5,482 bases of DNA from Pseudomonadota bacterium (GTDB lineage: Bacteria; Desulfobacterota; Desulfobulbia; Desulfobulbales; Desulfobulbaceae), in NCBI GenBank assembly GCA_009778235.1, contig WRKE01000154.1:1-5482 (forward strand), written 5' to 3'. Position numbers and translations under genes: made by a program. This document shows positions 1 through 5,038 of this stretch, one piece after another. Below the pieces are notes generated by a model. It was not told the DNA's origin. It made no database searches and worked only from the letters and a program-made list of their open reading frames with translations. Each line of letters starts with the position of its first letter. Position 1 is the stretch's first letter.

Positions 1-380
1 ATATACAGTGTCGAGAACAAAACGAGCCATCCCATGGCCCTAATCATGATCCGGCCTGCCAGGGACTGGTAGATCCGGTGGGGCATGAAGGTCAAAAAGA
101 GATATATTGGCGCCAGCAGATACCCCAAGGTGACGCTGTCGTTGATCAGTCCCACCAGAAGGGTTGGCCCCAGGTGGATGAGTCCCATGCCGTCATTATA
201 GCCAAAGGCCGCTGTCAGGATCAGCCGCAAGATCAGCGAGATGAGCAGGTAGCTGCCGCCGATGGCGACCAAGGGGGCGAGGCGGCGGTTTTTCCAGGCC
301 CGCCACCATGACGTACATGGGGCGGCGACGTCGGGGCGGGGACTCTCAAGGTGCTGCTGCGTTTCTACGTTGGGCTGCAT
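1..380 (-). CDS. Multi-pass membrane protein, probable N-terminus of an LTA-synthase-like sulfatase-fold enzyme (partial)
   Basis: Read on the minus strand, an open frame starts at ATG 380-378 and runs off the left edge after 126 codons, so the C-terminal part is missing. AAGG lies 7 bases upstream of the ATG and supports this start. The first 33 residues are polar and end in a basic WWRAWKNRR stretch. Hydrophobic segments follow at about residues 35-58, 72-99 and 116 to the edge, with basic residues (HR, R110, R114) between the last two. This gives an N-in, multi-pass inner-membrane topology. The motif GLINDSVTLGYLLAPIYLFL resembles, from memory, the membrane domain in front of the extracytoplasmic sulfatase domain of LTA-synthase family proteins, which transfer phosphoglycerol-type groups to envelope glycans or lipids. 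The catalytic domain would lie outside the window, so family membership is an inference. A membrane protein gene is near certain; the family call is moderate. It is divergent from the two-component genes and may be their target. Confidence 0.6.
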   Translation of the reverse strand, partial: MQPNVETQQHLESPRPDVAAPCTSWWRAWKNRRLAPLVAIGGSYLLISLILRLILTAAFGYNDGMGLIHLGPTLLVGLINDSVTLGYLLAPIYLFLTFMPHRIYQSLAGRIMIRAMGWLVLFSTLY

Positions 381-387
381 GGTTGTA

Positions 388-391
388 CCTT
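388..391 (-). promoter_or_regulatory. Ribosome binding site of the left-edge membrane protein gene
   Basis: On the minus strand AAGG stands 7 bases before ATG 380-378. It is the only Shine-Dalgarno-like sequence near the 5' end of this frame. It supports the start that places about 33 polar residues before the first membrane segment. Confidence 0.5.
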
Positions 392-413
392 AAACGGGCA
401 AAAGGAGAGGTTG

Positions 414-554
414 TTGTGGCAGACACTGCGTCCCTTGGATGCCACCGGCGCGATAATTGGGTGCCAATTGTTGCCGGGACGATTATCCTTGCCAGGGTTC
501 TTCTTGAGCAAGGGACTCTTGCGCCTTCTTACCACAACGACAATGAAGAAATGA
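414..554 (+). CDS. Possible 46-residue leader peptide or small protein, TTG start (weak)
   Basis: A strong Shine-Dalgarno-like AAAGGAG (401-407) is followed 6 bases later by TTG 414, which opens a frame of 46 codons ending at TGA 552-554. The product would be mostly hydrophobic, with a TTTTMKK end and no familiar motif. It lies in the divergent spacer upstream of the response regulator and crosses the inverted repeat and both promoter candidates. If the promoters proposed here are right, it would begin upstream of the rightward start site. That argues against expression from that promoter. I list it only because the ribosome binding site is unusually good; chance occurrence is more likely. 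Confidence 0.12.
   Translation: MWQTLRPLDATGAIIGCQLLPGRLSLPGFFLSKGLLRLLTTTTMKK
455..469. repeat. Perfect inverted repeat AATTGG-GTG-CCAATT in the divergent spacer
   Basis: Two 6-base arms match perfectly around a 3-base centre. An outer pair, CCGGC at 445-449 and GCCGG at 473-477, surrounds it almost symmetrically, so the whole of 445-477 could fold as an interrupted hairpin or act as a symmetric protein-binding site. It lies between the divergent membrane-protein and response-regulator genes and overlaps promoter-like boxes. A role as operator is inferred; there is no T-run to make it a terminator. Confidence 0.4.
457..486 (+). promoter_or_regulatory. Weak candidate promoter for the two-component operon
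   Basis: TTGGGT (457-462) and GATTAT (481-486) are separated by 18 bases and match the sigma70 boxes at three and four of six positions. The -10 box overlaps, base for base, the -10 box proposed on the opposite strand, so the two transcription units would compete for polymerase. The 150-base leader to ATG 643 would be long. Low certainty. Confidence 0.18.
482..511 (-). promoter_or_regulatory. Candidate sigma70-type promoter for the left-edge membrane protein gene
   Basis: On the minus strand TTGCTC (511-506, three of six matches to the -35 consensus) is followed after 18 bases by GATAAT (487-482, five of six matches to the -10 consensus). Transcription would start near 475 and leave a leader of about 95 bases before ATG 380. 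The -10 box is good and the -35 box weak. The call is by eye. Confidence 0.3.
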
Positions 555-632
555 TGAACGAGCCGAGCCTTGATGGTGCGGTTTTCTCCCAGGGGAAGAT
601 GACGGTGGCATCATGTAGATCAATGGCTGCAT

Positions 633-638
633 GGAGAG
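633..638 (+). promoter_or_regulatory. Ribosome binding site that fixes the response regulator start at 643
   Basis: GGAGAG ends 4 bases before ATG 643, with its GGAG core 6 bases away. The alternative in-frame ATG at 631 would place this sequence inside the gene and has no Shine-Dalgarno upstream. The protein beginning at 643 starts MRILIVDDE, the usual first beta strand of a receiver domain. Confidence 0.75.
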
Positions 639-642
639 TGGG

Positions 643-1323
643 ATGCGGATCTTGATTGTGGACGATGAGCCGGAGCTGGGTGCGCAGATTGCCCTGACCT
701 TGCGAGGGCAGCGCTACACCGTCGATATCGCCAGGGATGGGGTCATTGCCTTGGAGAAGATATGCACCGAGCCCTACGATTTGATGGTGCTCGACATCAT
801 GCTGCCCCAAAAGGACGGTTTCGCCGTGCTGGCTGAGCTGCGGGCCGAAGGGATCACCACCCCGGTCCTGATGCTGACCGGCAAAGGCGAGGTGGCTGAC
901 CGGGTCAAAGGGCTCGACTTAGGCGCCGACGATTATCTGCACAAACCCTTTTCCATGGCCGAGCTGCTGGCCCGCATCCGGGCTCTGCTTCGCCGCAGCC
1001 ATGATAAAGCCAGCCCCGAACTGGTAGTCGGCGCCATTCGCCTCAACCCCAATACCAGAAGCGTGATCCTGGGCAACCAGCCAGTGGTGCTCACCCCCAA
1101 GGAATTCTCCGTGCTCGAATTTCTTCTCTACAACTGCAATCGGGCCGTGTCCCGGTTCAATCTCGCCGAGCACGTCTGGGGCGAGGCCTTTGACCCCTTC
1201 ACCATGTCCAACAACATTGACGTGCACATCAAAAACCTGCGCAAAAAGCTCGACGATCACGCCGGCCGGGTCATCGTCACCGTCCGTGGCGTCGGCTATA
1301 TGGTCCGGGACGATCAAGCATGA
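643..1323 (+). CDS. OmpR/PhoB-family response regulator transcription factor
   Basis: This cytoplasmic two-component regulator has 226 residues, the normal length for the family. The N-terminal receiver domain (residues 1-115) has all phosphorylation residues: acidic pocket D7/D8, phosphoacceptor D51 in LMVLDIMLP, T79, Y98 and K101 in the KPF motif. The C-terminal winged-helix DNA-binding domain (about 128-222) shows LTPKEFSVLEFL, a recognition helix region with NNIDVHIKNLRKKLD, and the closing wing VRGVGYMV. When phosphorylated by its partner kinase it should bind tandem repeats and change transcription. Its stop overlaps the kinase start, so the two are co-transcribed and translationally coupled. 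Residues after T79 read GKGE where AKDE-like sequences are common, a minor variation. The regulated genes cannot be read from the protein; the divergent membrane protein gene and its own promoter are the nearest candidates. An upstream in-frame ATG at 631 would add four residues but lacks a ribosome binding site. Confidence 0.95.
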   Translation: MRILIVDDEPELGAQIALTLRGQRYTVDIARDGVIALEKICTEPYDLMVLDIMLPQKDGFAVLAELRAEGITTPVLMLTGKGEVADRVKGLDLGADDYLHKPFSMAELLARIRALLRRSHDKASPELVVGAIRLNPNTRSVILGNQPVVLTPKEFSVLEFLLYNCNRAVSRFNLAEHVWGEAFDPFTMSNNIDVHIKNLRKKLDDHAGRVIVTVRGVGYMVRDDQA

Positions 1324-2756
1324 AAATCCGGACCCGCATCACCCTGTGGGCCAGTCTGGCCGGACTGGCTTCCACCGCCGTGCTCTCCGCGATCGTTTTT
1401 CTGTGGGGCCTGGAAACCCCCTATGAATTTCTCGACCAGGAATTGGAGCTCCGCGCCCAGACCATGGCCAATGCCATGGCCCAGGAACAGGCGACCAGAG
1501 AGGAGCCGGATCTGGCCGCCTTGGAATTATGCTCCCGTCTCTACTGGACCAGGATATATGATGCCGGCGGCCGGCTGCTGTTCGAGTCCGAGCTGGCGCG
1601 CCAGATTGATCTGCCCAGGGAGATGAGGAATCGGGGCTATCTCATCACCACCGATATTCCCCTCAATCGGTTTTACGCCGAGGAGGACGACCAGCCCACC
1701 GGTTTTTGGAACCGGGTGTTCATCATGCCGATTTCCGGGCACATCTATCAGGTGCATGTGGCCCGGCCGGTGGAGAATCTGGTCAGCGAATCAATCGAGT
1801 CCGCCCTGGTGATCGGCTCGGCCCTCTTGGTCTCGACCCTTATTCTCATCGGGGTCAGTTATCTGGTGGCGGGACGAATCCTCCACCCTATCAGGGAGAT
1901 TAACCGCCTGACCAGGGAGATCACGGCCAAGACCCTGGAGAAGCGCATTCCCCTGGCCGACAACCACGATGAAATCGACGAGCTGATCGCCGGACTCAAT
2001 GCGATGTTCAACCGGCTCCAGCATTCTTTCCGCCGCCAGAAGGAATTCATTGCCAACGCCTCCCACGAGTTGAAGACGCCGGTCACCCTGTTGCGCCTGG
2101 CGGTGGAGGAGACGCTGCAAAACGAGCATTTGCCCGCCGCGGTCCAGGAAAAATTGCTGGCCCAGGAGCGGGCCTTGACCCGGATCGGCCAATTGATCAA
2201 GAACCTGCTCGATCTCTCCCGGTTGGAATTGAGCGATGGGCTGGAGCAGGAATTGTTTTCCGCAAGCGAGCTCGTCACCTCGGTGACCCAGGAGTTTGAC
2301 GCCCTGCTTCAGGAGCGGGAAATCCGGCTCGTCTGCGGTTTCGACGGCGCCCATCCGCTGATGGGAGACAAGGAAAAGATGCGCCGGGTGCTGATCAATC
2401 TGATGGACAATGCGGTGCGGTACAACCACCGGGGGGGCGAGATTCGCTGTCTGCTGGCCTTCGGCTCCTTAAAGGAGACCATCCTCACGGTTGCCAATAC
2501 CGGACCGTTCATCGAGCCGGCCGACCGGAACCGGATTTTCGATCAGTTCTTTCGCTGCGAAAAATCGCGCTCATCGGCGCACGGCGGGGTTGGCCTCGGG
2601 CTGGCCATCGTCAAGCGGATCGTGGAGCTGCATGGCGGCAGGATTGGGGTGGAAAGCGGGGCGGATGGCTGGAATGTCTTTGCGTTGCACTTTCCCCCCG
2701 GTCTTGTTGAGGATGGCGGGATGGAGCGGCGCGGCGACGGATTGGGCCGGCAATAG
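1320..2756 (+). CDS. Membrane sensor histidine kinase (HAMP, HisKA, HATPase_c), partner of the upstream regulator
   Basis: A 478-residue inner-membrane kinase. Transmembrane helix 1 spans about residues 8-30 and helix 2 about 162-185, enclosing a periplasmic sensor domain of some 130 residues that I do not recognise. A HAMP linker follows (about 185-238, with P190 and E218). The dimerisation domain carries the phosphoacceptor H249 in ASHELKTP. The ATPase domain has an N box with N360 and N364 (LINLMDNAVRYN), a G1-like VANTG (392-396), an F box IFDQFFR (406-412) and a G2 box GVGLGLA (423-429). G1 has Asn where classical kinases have Asp; CusS-like metal-sensor kinases also use an N-x-G form, so activity is expected. 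The kinase would autophosphorylate at H249 and pass phosphate to D51 of the regulator. Its ATG overlaps the regulator's TGA, and with only a weak ribosome binding site its translation is probably coupled. The C-terminal tail after residue 460 is short, charged and non-conserved. The signal sensed is unknown. Confidence 0.95.
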   Translation: MKIRTRITLWASLAGLASTAVLSAIVFLWGLETPYEFLDQELELRAQTMANAMAQEQATREEPDLAALELCSRLYWTRIYDAGGRLLFESELARQIDLPREMRNRGYLITTDIPLNRFYAEEDDQPTGFWNRVFIMPISGHIYQVHVARPVENLVSESIESALVIGSALLVSTLILIGVSYLVAGRILHPIREINRLTREITAKTLEKRIPLADNHDEIDELIAGLNAMFNRLQHSFRRQKEFIANASHELKTPVTLLRLAVEETLQNEHLPAAVQEKLLAQERALTRIGQLIKNLLDLSRLELSDGLEQELFSASELVTSVTQEFDALLQEREIRLVCGFDGAHPLMGDKEKMRRVLINLMDNAVRYNHRGGEIRCLLAFGSLKETILTVANTGPFIEPADRNRIFDQFFRCEKSRSSAHGGVGLGLAIVKRIVELHGGRIGVESGADGWNVFALHFPPGLVEDGGMERRGDGLGRQ

Positions 2757-2794
2757 CGACAACATGTGGCAATAAAACGGCCCCAGGGTGCAGG

Positions 2795-2815
2795 CGCAAG
2801 ATCGGCGGCCTTGCG
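2795..2815 (+). other. Weak hairpin after the kinase gene
   Basis: CGCAAG (2795-2800) and CTTGCG (2810-2815) can pair around a 9-base loop in the 100-base gap between the kinase stop and the next start. No T-run follows, so it is not a convincing intrinsic terminator. The rest of the gap holds only the ribosome binding site of the next gene; I see no clear promoter. Confidence 0.2.
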
Positions 2816-2842
2816 GGTCAAGATGAAGGTTTTGCGCAGAAT

Positions 2843-2849
2843 GAGGAGG
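2843..2849 (+). promoter_or_regulatory. Strong ribosome binding site of the flavin reductase gene
   Basis: GAGGAGG ends 7 bases before ATG 2857, a near-ideal Shine-Dalgarno and spacing. It fixes the start of the flavin reductase-like protein and suggests efficient translation. Confidence 0.8.
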
Positions 2850-2856
2850 CAGGGCG

Positions 2857-3357
2857 ATGCACGACAGGAACTATCTGGAACAAACCGACCAATTGATGGA
2901 ACAGATCAAAAAGGGGGCCTTTCTGACGGTCCGGGCCGGTGGGGCGGTCAACACCATGACCATTGGCTGGGCCGCCATCGGCTACATTTGGCAGCGCCCG
3001 GTCCTGATGGTCGCGGTCAGGGATTCGCGCCACACCTTTACCCTGATGGAACAGACCGACAACTTCACCGTGACCATCCCGCTTGATCCCGCGTATAAAC
3101 AACACCTTGCCTATTGCGGCACCAAATCGGGCCGGGATGTCGATAAGTTTGCCGCCTGCAACTTGCCGGTCGTCGAGGCAAGGCTGGTGGACTCGCCCAT
3201 CATCGGCGGGCCGGGAATCCATTACGAGTGCAAGGTGGTCTATAAATCCGCCATGGACCCCGCGCATCTTGCCGAGGCCTTGGGAAGTTTGTATCCGCAC
3301 AAAGACTATCATACCCTTTATTTCGGCGAAATCCTGGCCTGTTATGAAACGAAATAG
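2857..3357 (+). CDS. Flavin reductase-like FMN-binding protein (flavoredoxin type)
   Basis: A 166-residue cytoplasmic protein of the flavin reductase-like domain family, a split-barrel fold that binds FMN and works as a homodimer. Characteristic stretches are VNTMTIGWAAIG (31-42) and RPVLMVAVRDSRHT (47-60), which line the flavin phosphate and ring site in this family, then NFTVTIP (69-75), CGTKSGRDVDKF (87-98) and the closing strand HTLYFGEILACY (152-163). The length is normal for the short, single-domain members, and there is no signal peptide. Known members are NAD(P)H:flavin oxidoreductases or, in sulfate reducers such as Desulfovibrio gigas, flavoredoxin, which passes electrons between redox proteins. 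Which of these applies here cannot be read from the sequence. It lies 100 bases after the kinase gene on the same strand and may be read through from it, but its strong ribosome binding site and separate function allow an independent unit. Confidence 0.9.
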   Translation: MHDRNYLEQTDQLMEQIKKGAFLTVRAGGAVNTMTIGWAAIGYIWQRPVLMVAVRDSRHTFTLMEQTDNFTVTIPLDPAYKQHLAYCGTKSGRDVDKFAACNLPVVEARLVDSPIIGGPGIHYECKVVYKSAMDPAHLAEALGSLYPHKDYHTLYFGEILACYETK

Positions 3358-3368
3358 GGCGGCGGCGA

Positions 3369-3421
3369 CCGGTTTGGCAATCCACGCGCAAACCCGGCCG
3401 TGAAGCCAGGCAATCCGGTCG
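3369..3421 (+). repeat. Nested inverted repeats after the flavin reductase gene
   Basis: In the 107-base gap, CCGGTTTG (3369-3376) can pair with CAAACCCGG (3389-3397) with one bulged base and a 12-base loop. CGACCGG (3366-3372) can alternatively pair with CCGGTCG (3415-3421). The short sequence GGCAATCC also appears twice. No T-run follows either stem, so a Rho-independent terminator is not supported. The structure might stabilise the mRNA end or separate the reductase from the next small gene. Nothing else is visible in this gap. Confidence 0.25.
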
Positions 3422-3464
3422 GAGCACAGCAGACCAACAGGGCCCACAGCCCAGCGGATGGATT

Positions 3465-3692
3465 ATGAAAGAACAAATAAAAAAGAAGCTCCAGCGGCGG
3501 CTGTCCATTCTGGCCGATGAAATAGCGCGTTTGCCCGAGGCAATGCGGATGGACCCCAAGCAATTGCTCCGGGAGACGATCGAGCAGGATTTCGCCATTG
3601 CCGAGGTGGACGGCAACCAGGGGGAAATGGCCAGGTGCGAGGTCGAGCTGGCGCTGGTCGATGAGTTGGATGAGCCGGCAACGGCTGGGTGA
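3465..3692 (+). CDS. Small charged helical protein of unknown function (75 aa)
   Basis: I do not recognise this protein. It has 75 residues, no membrane segment, no signal peptide and a single cysteine (C58). The N-terminus is strongly basic (MKEQIKKKLQRR) and the rest mostly acidic, with heptad-like hydrophobic spacing that suggests two or three helices (about 3-24, 32-46 and 53-70). About three quarters of codons end in G or C, many codons begin with G, and codon use matches the neighbours, which supports real coding on this strand over the antisense frames. The Shine-Dalgarno is modest: GGATGG at 3456-3461, close to ATG 3465. It lies 107 bases after the flavin reductase on the same strand and is the last plus-strand gene before the convergent molybdenum cofactor operon. 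A small regulatory or adaptor protein is possible but unproven. Confidence 0.55.
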   Translation: MKEQIKKKLQRRLSILADEIARLPEAMRMDPKQLLRETIEQDFAIAEVDGNQGEMARCEVELALVDELDEPATAG

Positions 3693-3699
3693 CCACACG

Positions 3700-3740
3700 G
3701 GCATACCGACGGGCCAGCCGATTTTCGCCAGCCGTATGCC
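3700..3740. repeat. Inverted repeat with internal direct repeat between convergent genes
   Basis: GGCATAC (3700-3706) and GTATGCC (3734-3740) form a perfect 7-base inverted repeat around a 27-base interior. Inside and partly overlapping it, GCCAGCCG occurs twice (3713-3720 and 3727-3734), separated by ATTTTC. It sits just after the small-protein stop at 3692 and 128 bases beyond the convergent mocA-like stop at 3869, where a bidirectional terminator would be expected. There is no flanking T-run on either strand, so termination is a guess. The remaining 3741-3868 shows no other convincing element. Confidence 0.3.
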
Positions 3741-3868
3741 ATGCCCCAAGCGCACCTATTTGGGCACAAGGGTCAAGATGGCAAGCATGATTTCAGTGGA
3801 ACGGTCAAGGTTGAAGTGCGCGCGGCAGACTTTTCCCCGGAGCATCGCGACGAGAGACCCCAACGTGA

Positions 3869-5038
3869 TCAGTCGCCAATCCGCTCCGCCATAATCCCGT
3901 CCGCCGTGGCGGCGACCGCTGCCAACGGCTGCCCCATCGCGGCTTCGACTGCCGAGGCCAGATGTCCGGCCTGTTGCCACCGGTATTCGATGGCGCGCAT
4001 TGCCTCTGGATCCTGCCGGAAAAGGGCCAGCTTCTCGGCAAACCGCGCTCCTATGGTGACCAGCCGGCGGCCGCGCACCAGCTTGTCGGCCAAATGAACG
4101 ATCTCACGCTCGCCCGGCTCCATGCCGGGTGCCCAGTCCAGATCCCGGTGGGCGCCGACAATGGCCCCGGCCCGCTCAAACCCCAGCTCACGCAGCCAGC
4201 GTTCTCCCGTGGCCTCGTGGTGGTCTTGCCCCTTGGCGAGGTCGTGCAGCCAGCCGCTGACCCGGCACAATTCCACGTCCAGCTCGCGGCCGCCGCACAG
4301 GTTCAGCGCCTCGGCAATGGCCGCCGCCACCCCGGCCACCGCGCGGCCGTGGGCCAAGCCCTTGGCCGGCATGGGGTGCAGGTGCTCAACAATGGTCAGG
4401 CATTCGGCCATGGTTGGGATGTCCAGGCGGGCAAAGCGGCCGCATCCATCTTGGTAGGCATCAGGGGTGTCCAGGTCGAGGTGGATATGGGCATCGGCCA
4501 CCGCCACCTCGCGGAGTTGGTCCGGCCGTGCCGCCTCGATCCGGGCCAGCAGACCGCGCATCCCGTCTTGGGGATTCGCCTGGGCCAGGATCTGGTCAAT
4601 GAGCTTAGCATGGATCAGGGGTGGATGCCCGCGCCGGCCGGCAAAAATCGGGCAGCAGGCCAGGGCCGGTTGGGCGGTAAAGGAGCGGGCCAAGAGCCGC
4701 ACCGTGCCGGCACGCACCAGGGGAATATCCACCGGCAGGAGGAAAAAACCGTCACAGCGGCCGGTCAGCAGACCCGCCCCGGCGCGGATCGACCCATACA
4801 TGCCGGTGCTATGGTCCGGATTGTGGGCCAGCCGCGCCCCGGCCGCCGTGGCCGCCGACCTGACCTCTTCGGCCCGGTGGCCGGTCACCACCACGACGTC
4901 ATCAATGCCGCAGGCCTGGAACAGGGCAATGGCCTGGCTGAGCATGGTCTGGCCGCCCAGGGGCAACAGGGGTTTCAGCGCACCCATCCGCGAGGACAGC
5001 CCGGCGGCGAGGATGAGTCCGCTTAAGCGAGGCGGCAT
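3869..5038 (-). CDS. Fused MocA/MobA-like nucleotidyltransferase and HD-domain phosphohydrolase
   Basis: A 389-residue cytoplasmic protein made of two parts. Residues 1-195 are a MobA-like NTP transferase: LILAAGLSSRMG (8-19) with K22 forms the nucleotide-binding loop, followed by VVVVTGH (48-54), GMYGSIRAG (79-87), the metal-binding D104 in LPVDIPL, RRGHPPLI (135-142) and HLDLDTPDAY (186-195). These match the MocA type, which transfers CMP from CTP to molybdopterin to give the cytosine dinucleotide cofactor of xanthine dehydrogenase-type enzymes; GTP-using MobA is the alternative. Residues about 210-340 are an HD phosphohydrolase domain with H230, the H265-D266 pair, H274, H297 and D318 as likely metal ligands, a pattern of an active metal-dependent enzyme. 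Its substrate is unknown. MocA alone is about 190-200 residues, so this is a true fusion in one frame, not a misread. The start ATG overlaps the end of xdhC by 16 bases, indicating coupled translation. Confidence 0.88.
   Translation of the reverse strand: MPPRLSGLILAAGLSSRMGALKPLLPLGGQTMLSQAIALFQACGIDDVVVVTGHRAEEVRSAATAAGARLAHNPDHSTGMYGSIRAGAGLLTGRCDGFFLLPVDIPLVRAGTVRLLARSFTAQPALACCPIFAGRRGHPPLIHAKLIDQILAQANPQDGMRGLLARIEAARPDQLREVAVADAHIHLDLDTPDAYQDGCGRFARLDIPTMAECLTIVEHLHPMPAKGLAHGRAVAGVAAAIAEALNLCGGRELDVELCRVSGWLHDLAKGQDHHEATGERWLRELGFERAGAIVGAHRDLDWAPGMEPGEREIVHLADKLVRGRRLVTIGARFAEKLALFRQDPEAMRAIEYRWQQAGHLASAVEAAMGQPLAAVAATADGIMAERIGD

Larger units (their letters stand above)
440..497. promoter_or_regulatory. 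TGCC repeat cluster, possible response-regulator binding region
   Basis: TGCC occurs on the plus strand at 440, 462, 472 and 490. The longer forms TTGCCGGG (471-478) and TTGCCAGGG (489-497) are near-copies. Spacings of 22 and 10 bases put three of the four copies on roughly the same face of the helix; the last is 18 bases further on. OmpR/PhoB-family regulators usually bind tandem direct repeats about 10-11 bases apart, and the regulator gene lies immediately downstream. Autoregulation is a guess based on position and spacing only, and a four-base motif is easy to find by chance. Confidence 0.2.

Noticed and set aside
631..642. ATG 631 as the start of the response regulator
   Set aside because: It has no ribosome binding site upstream, and the good GGAG lies between it and ATG 643. 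The protein from 643 starts as receiver domains usually do.
308..655. A 115-codon plus-strand frame running into the response regulator start
   Set aside because: It begins antisense to the left membrane protein gene, has no ribosome binding site at its ATG, crosses the promoter region, and its product has no familiar features.
1791..2429. A 212-codon minus-strand frame inside the kinase gene
   Set aside because: It is antisense to clear HAMP, HisKA and ATPase motifs, and its composition is that of a shadow frame.
2818..3447. A 209-codon minus-strand frame opposite the flavin reductase
   Set aside because: The plus-strand protein has family motifs and an excellent ribosome binding site. The antisense frame has neither.
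3342..3755. A minus-strand 137-codon frame opposite the small charged protein
   Set aside because: It is in exact codon register with the plus-strand frame. Codons on the plus strand are more G-initial and GC-ending, favouring that strand, and the antisense product has no motif.
2815..3780. The 11-base string GGGTCAAGATG occurring near 2816 and near 3770
   Set aside because: The flanks differ completely and there is no element boundary. One such pair can arise by chance and from common local codon use, so I do not call it an insertion or recombination repeat.
3756..3845. A possible 29-codon minus-strand tail frame downstream of the mocA-like gene
   Set aside because: It has no Shine-Dalgarno, is too short to judge by codon use, and the frame is open only because it continues out of a shadow frame of the mocA-like gene.
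3962..5026. A 354-codon open frame on the plus strand
   Set aside because: It lies wholly antisense to the mocA-HD fusion, whose protein motifs are unmistakable. The translation is rich in G, P, H and Q with no recognisable motif, typical of a shadow in GC-rich DNA.
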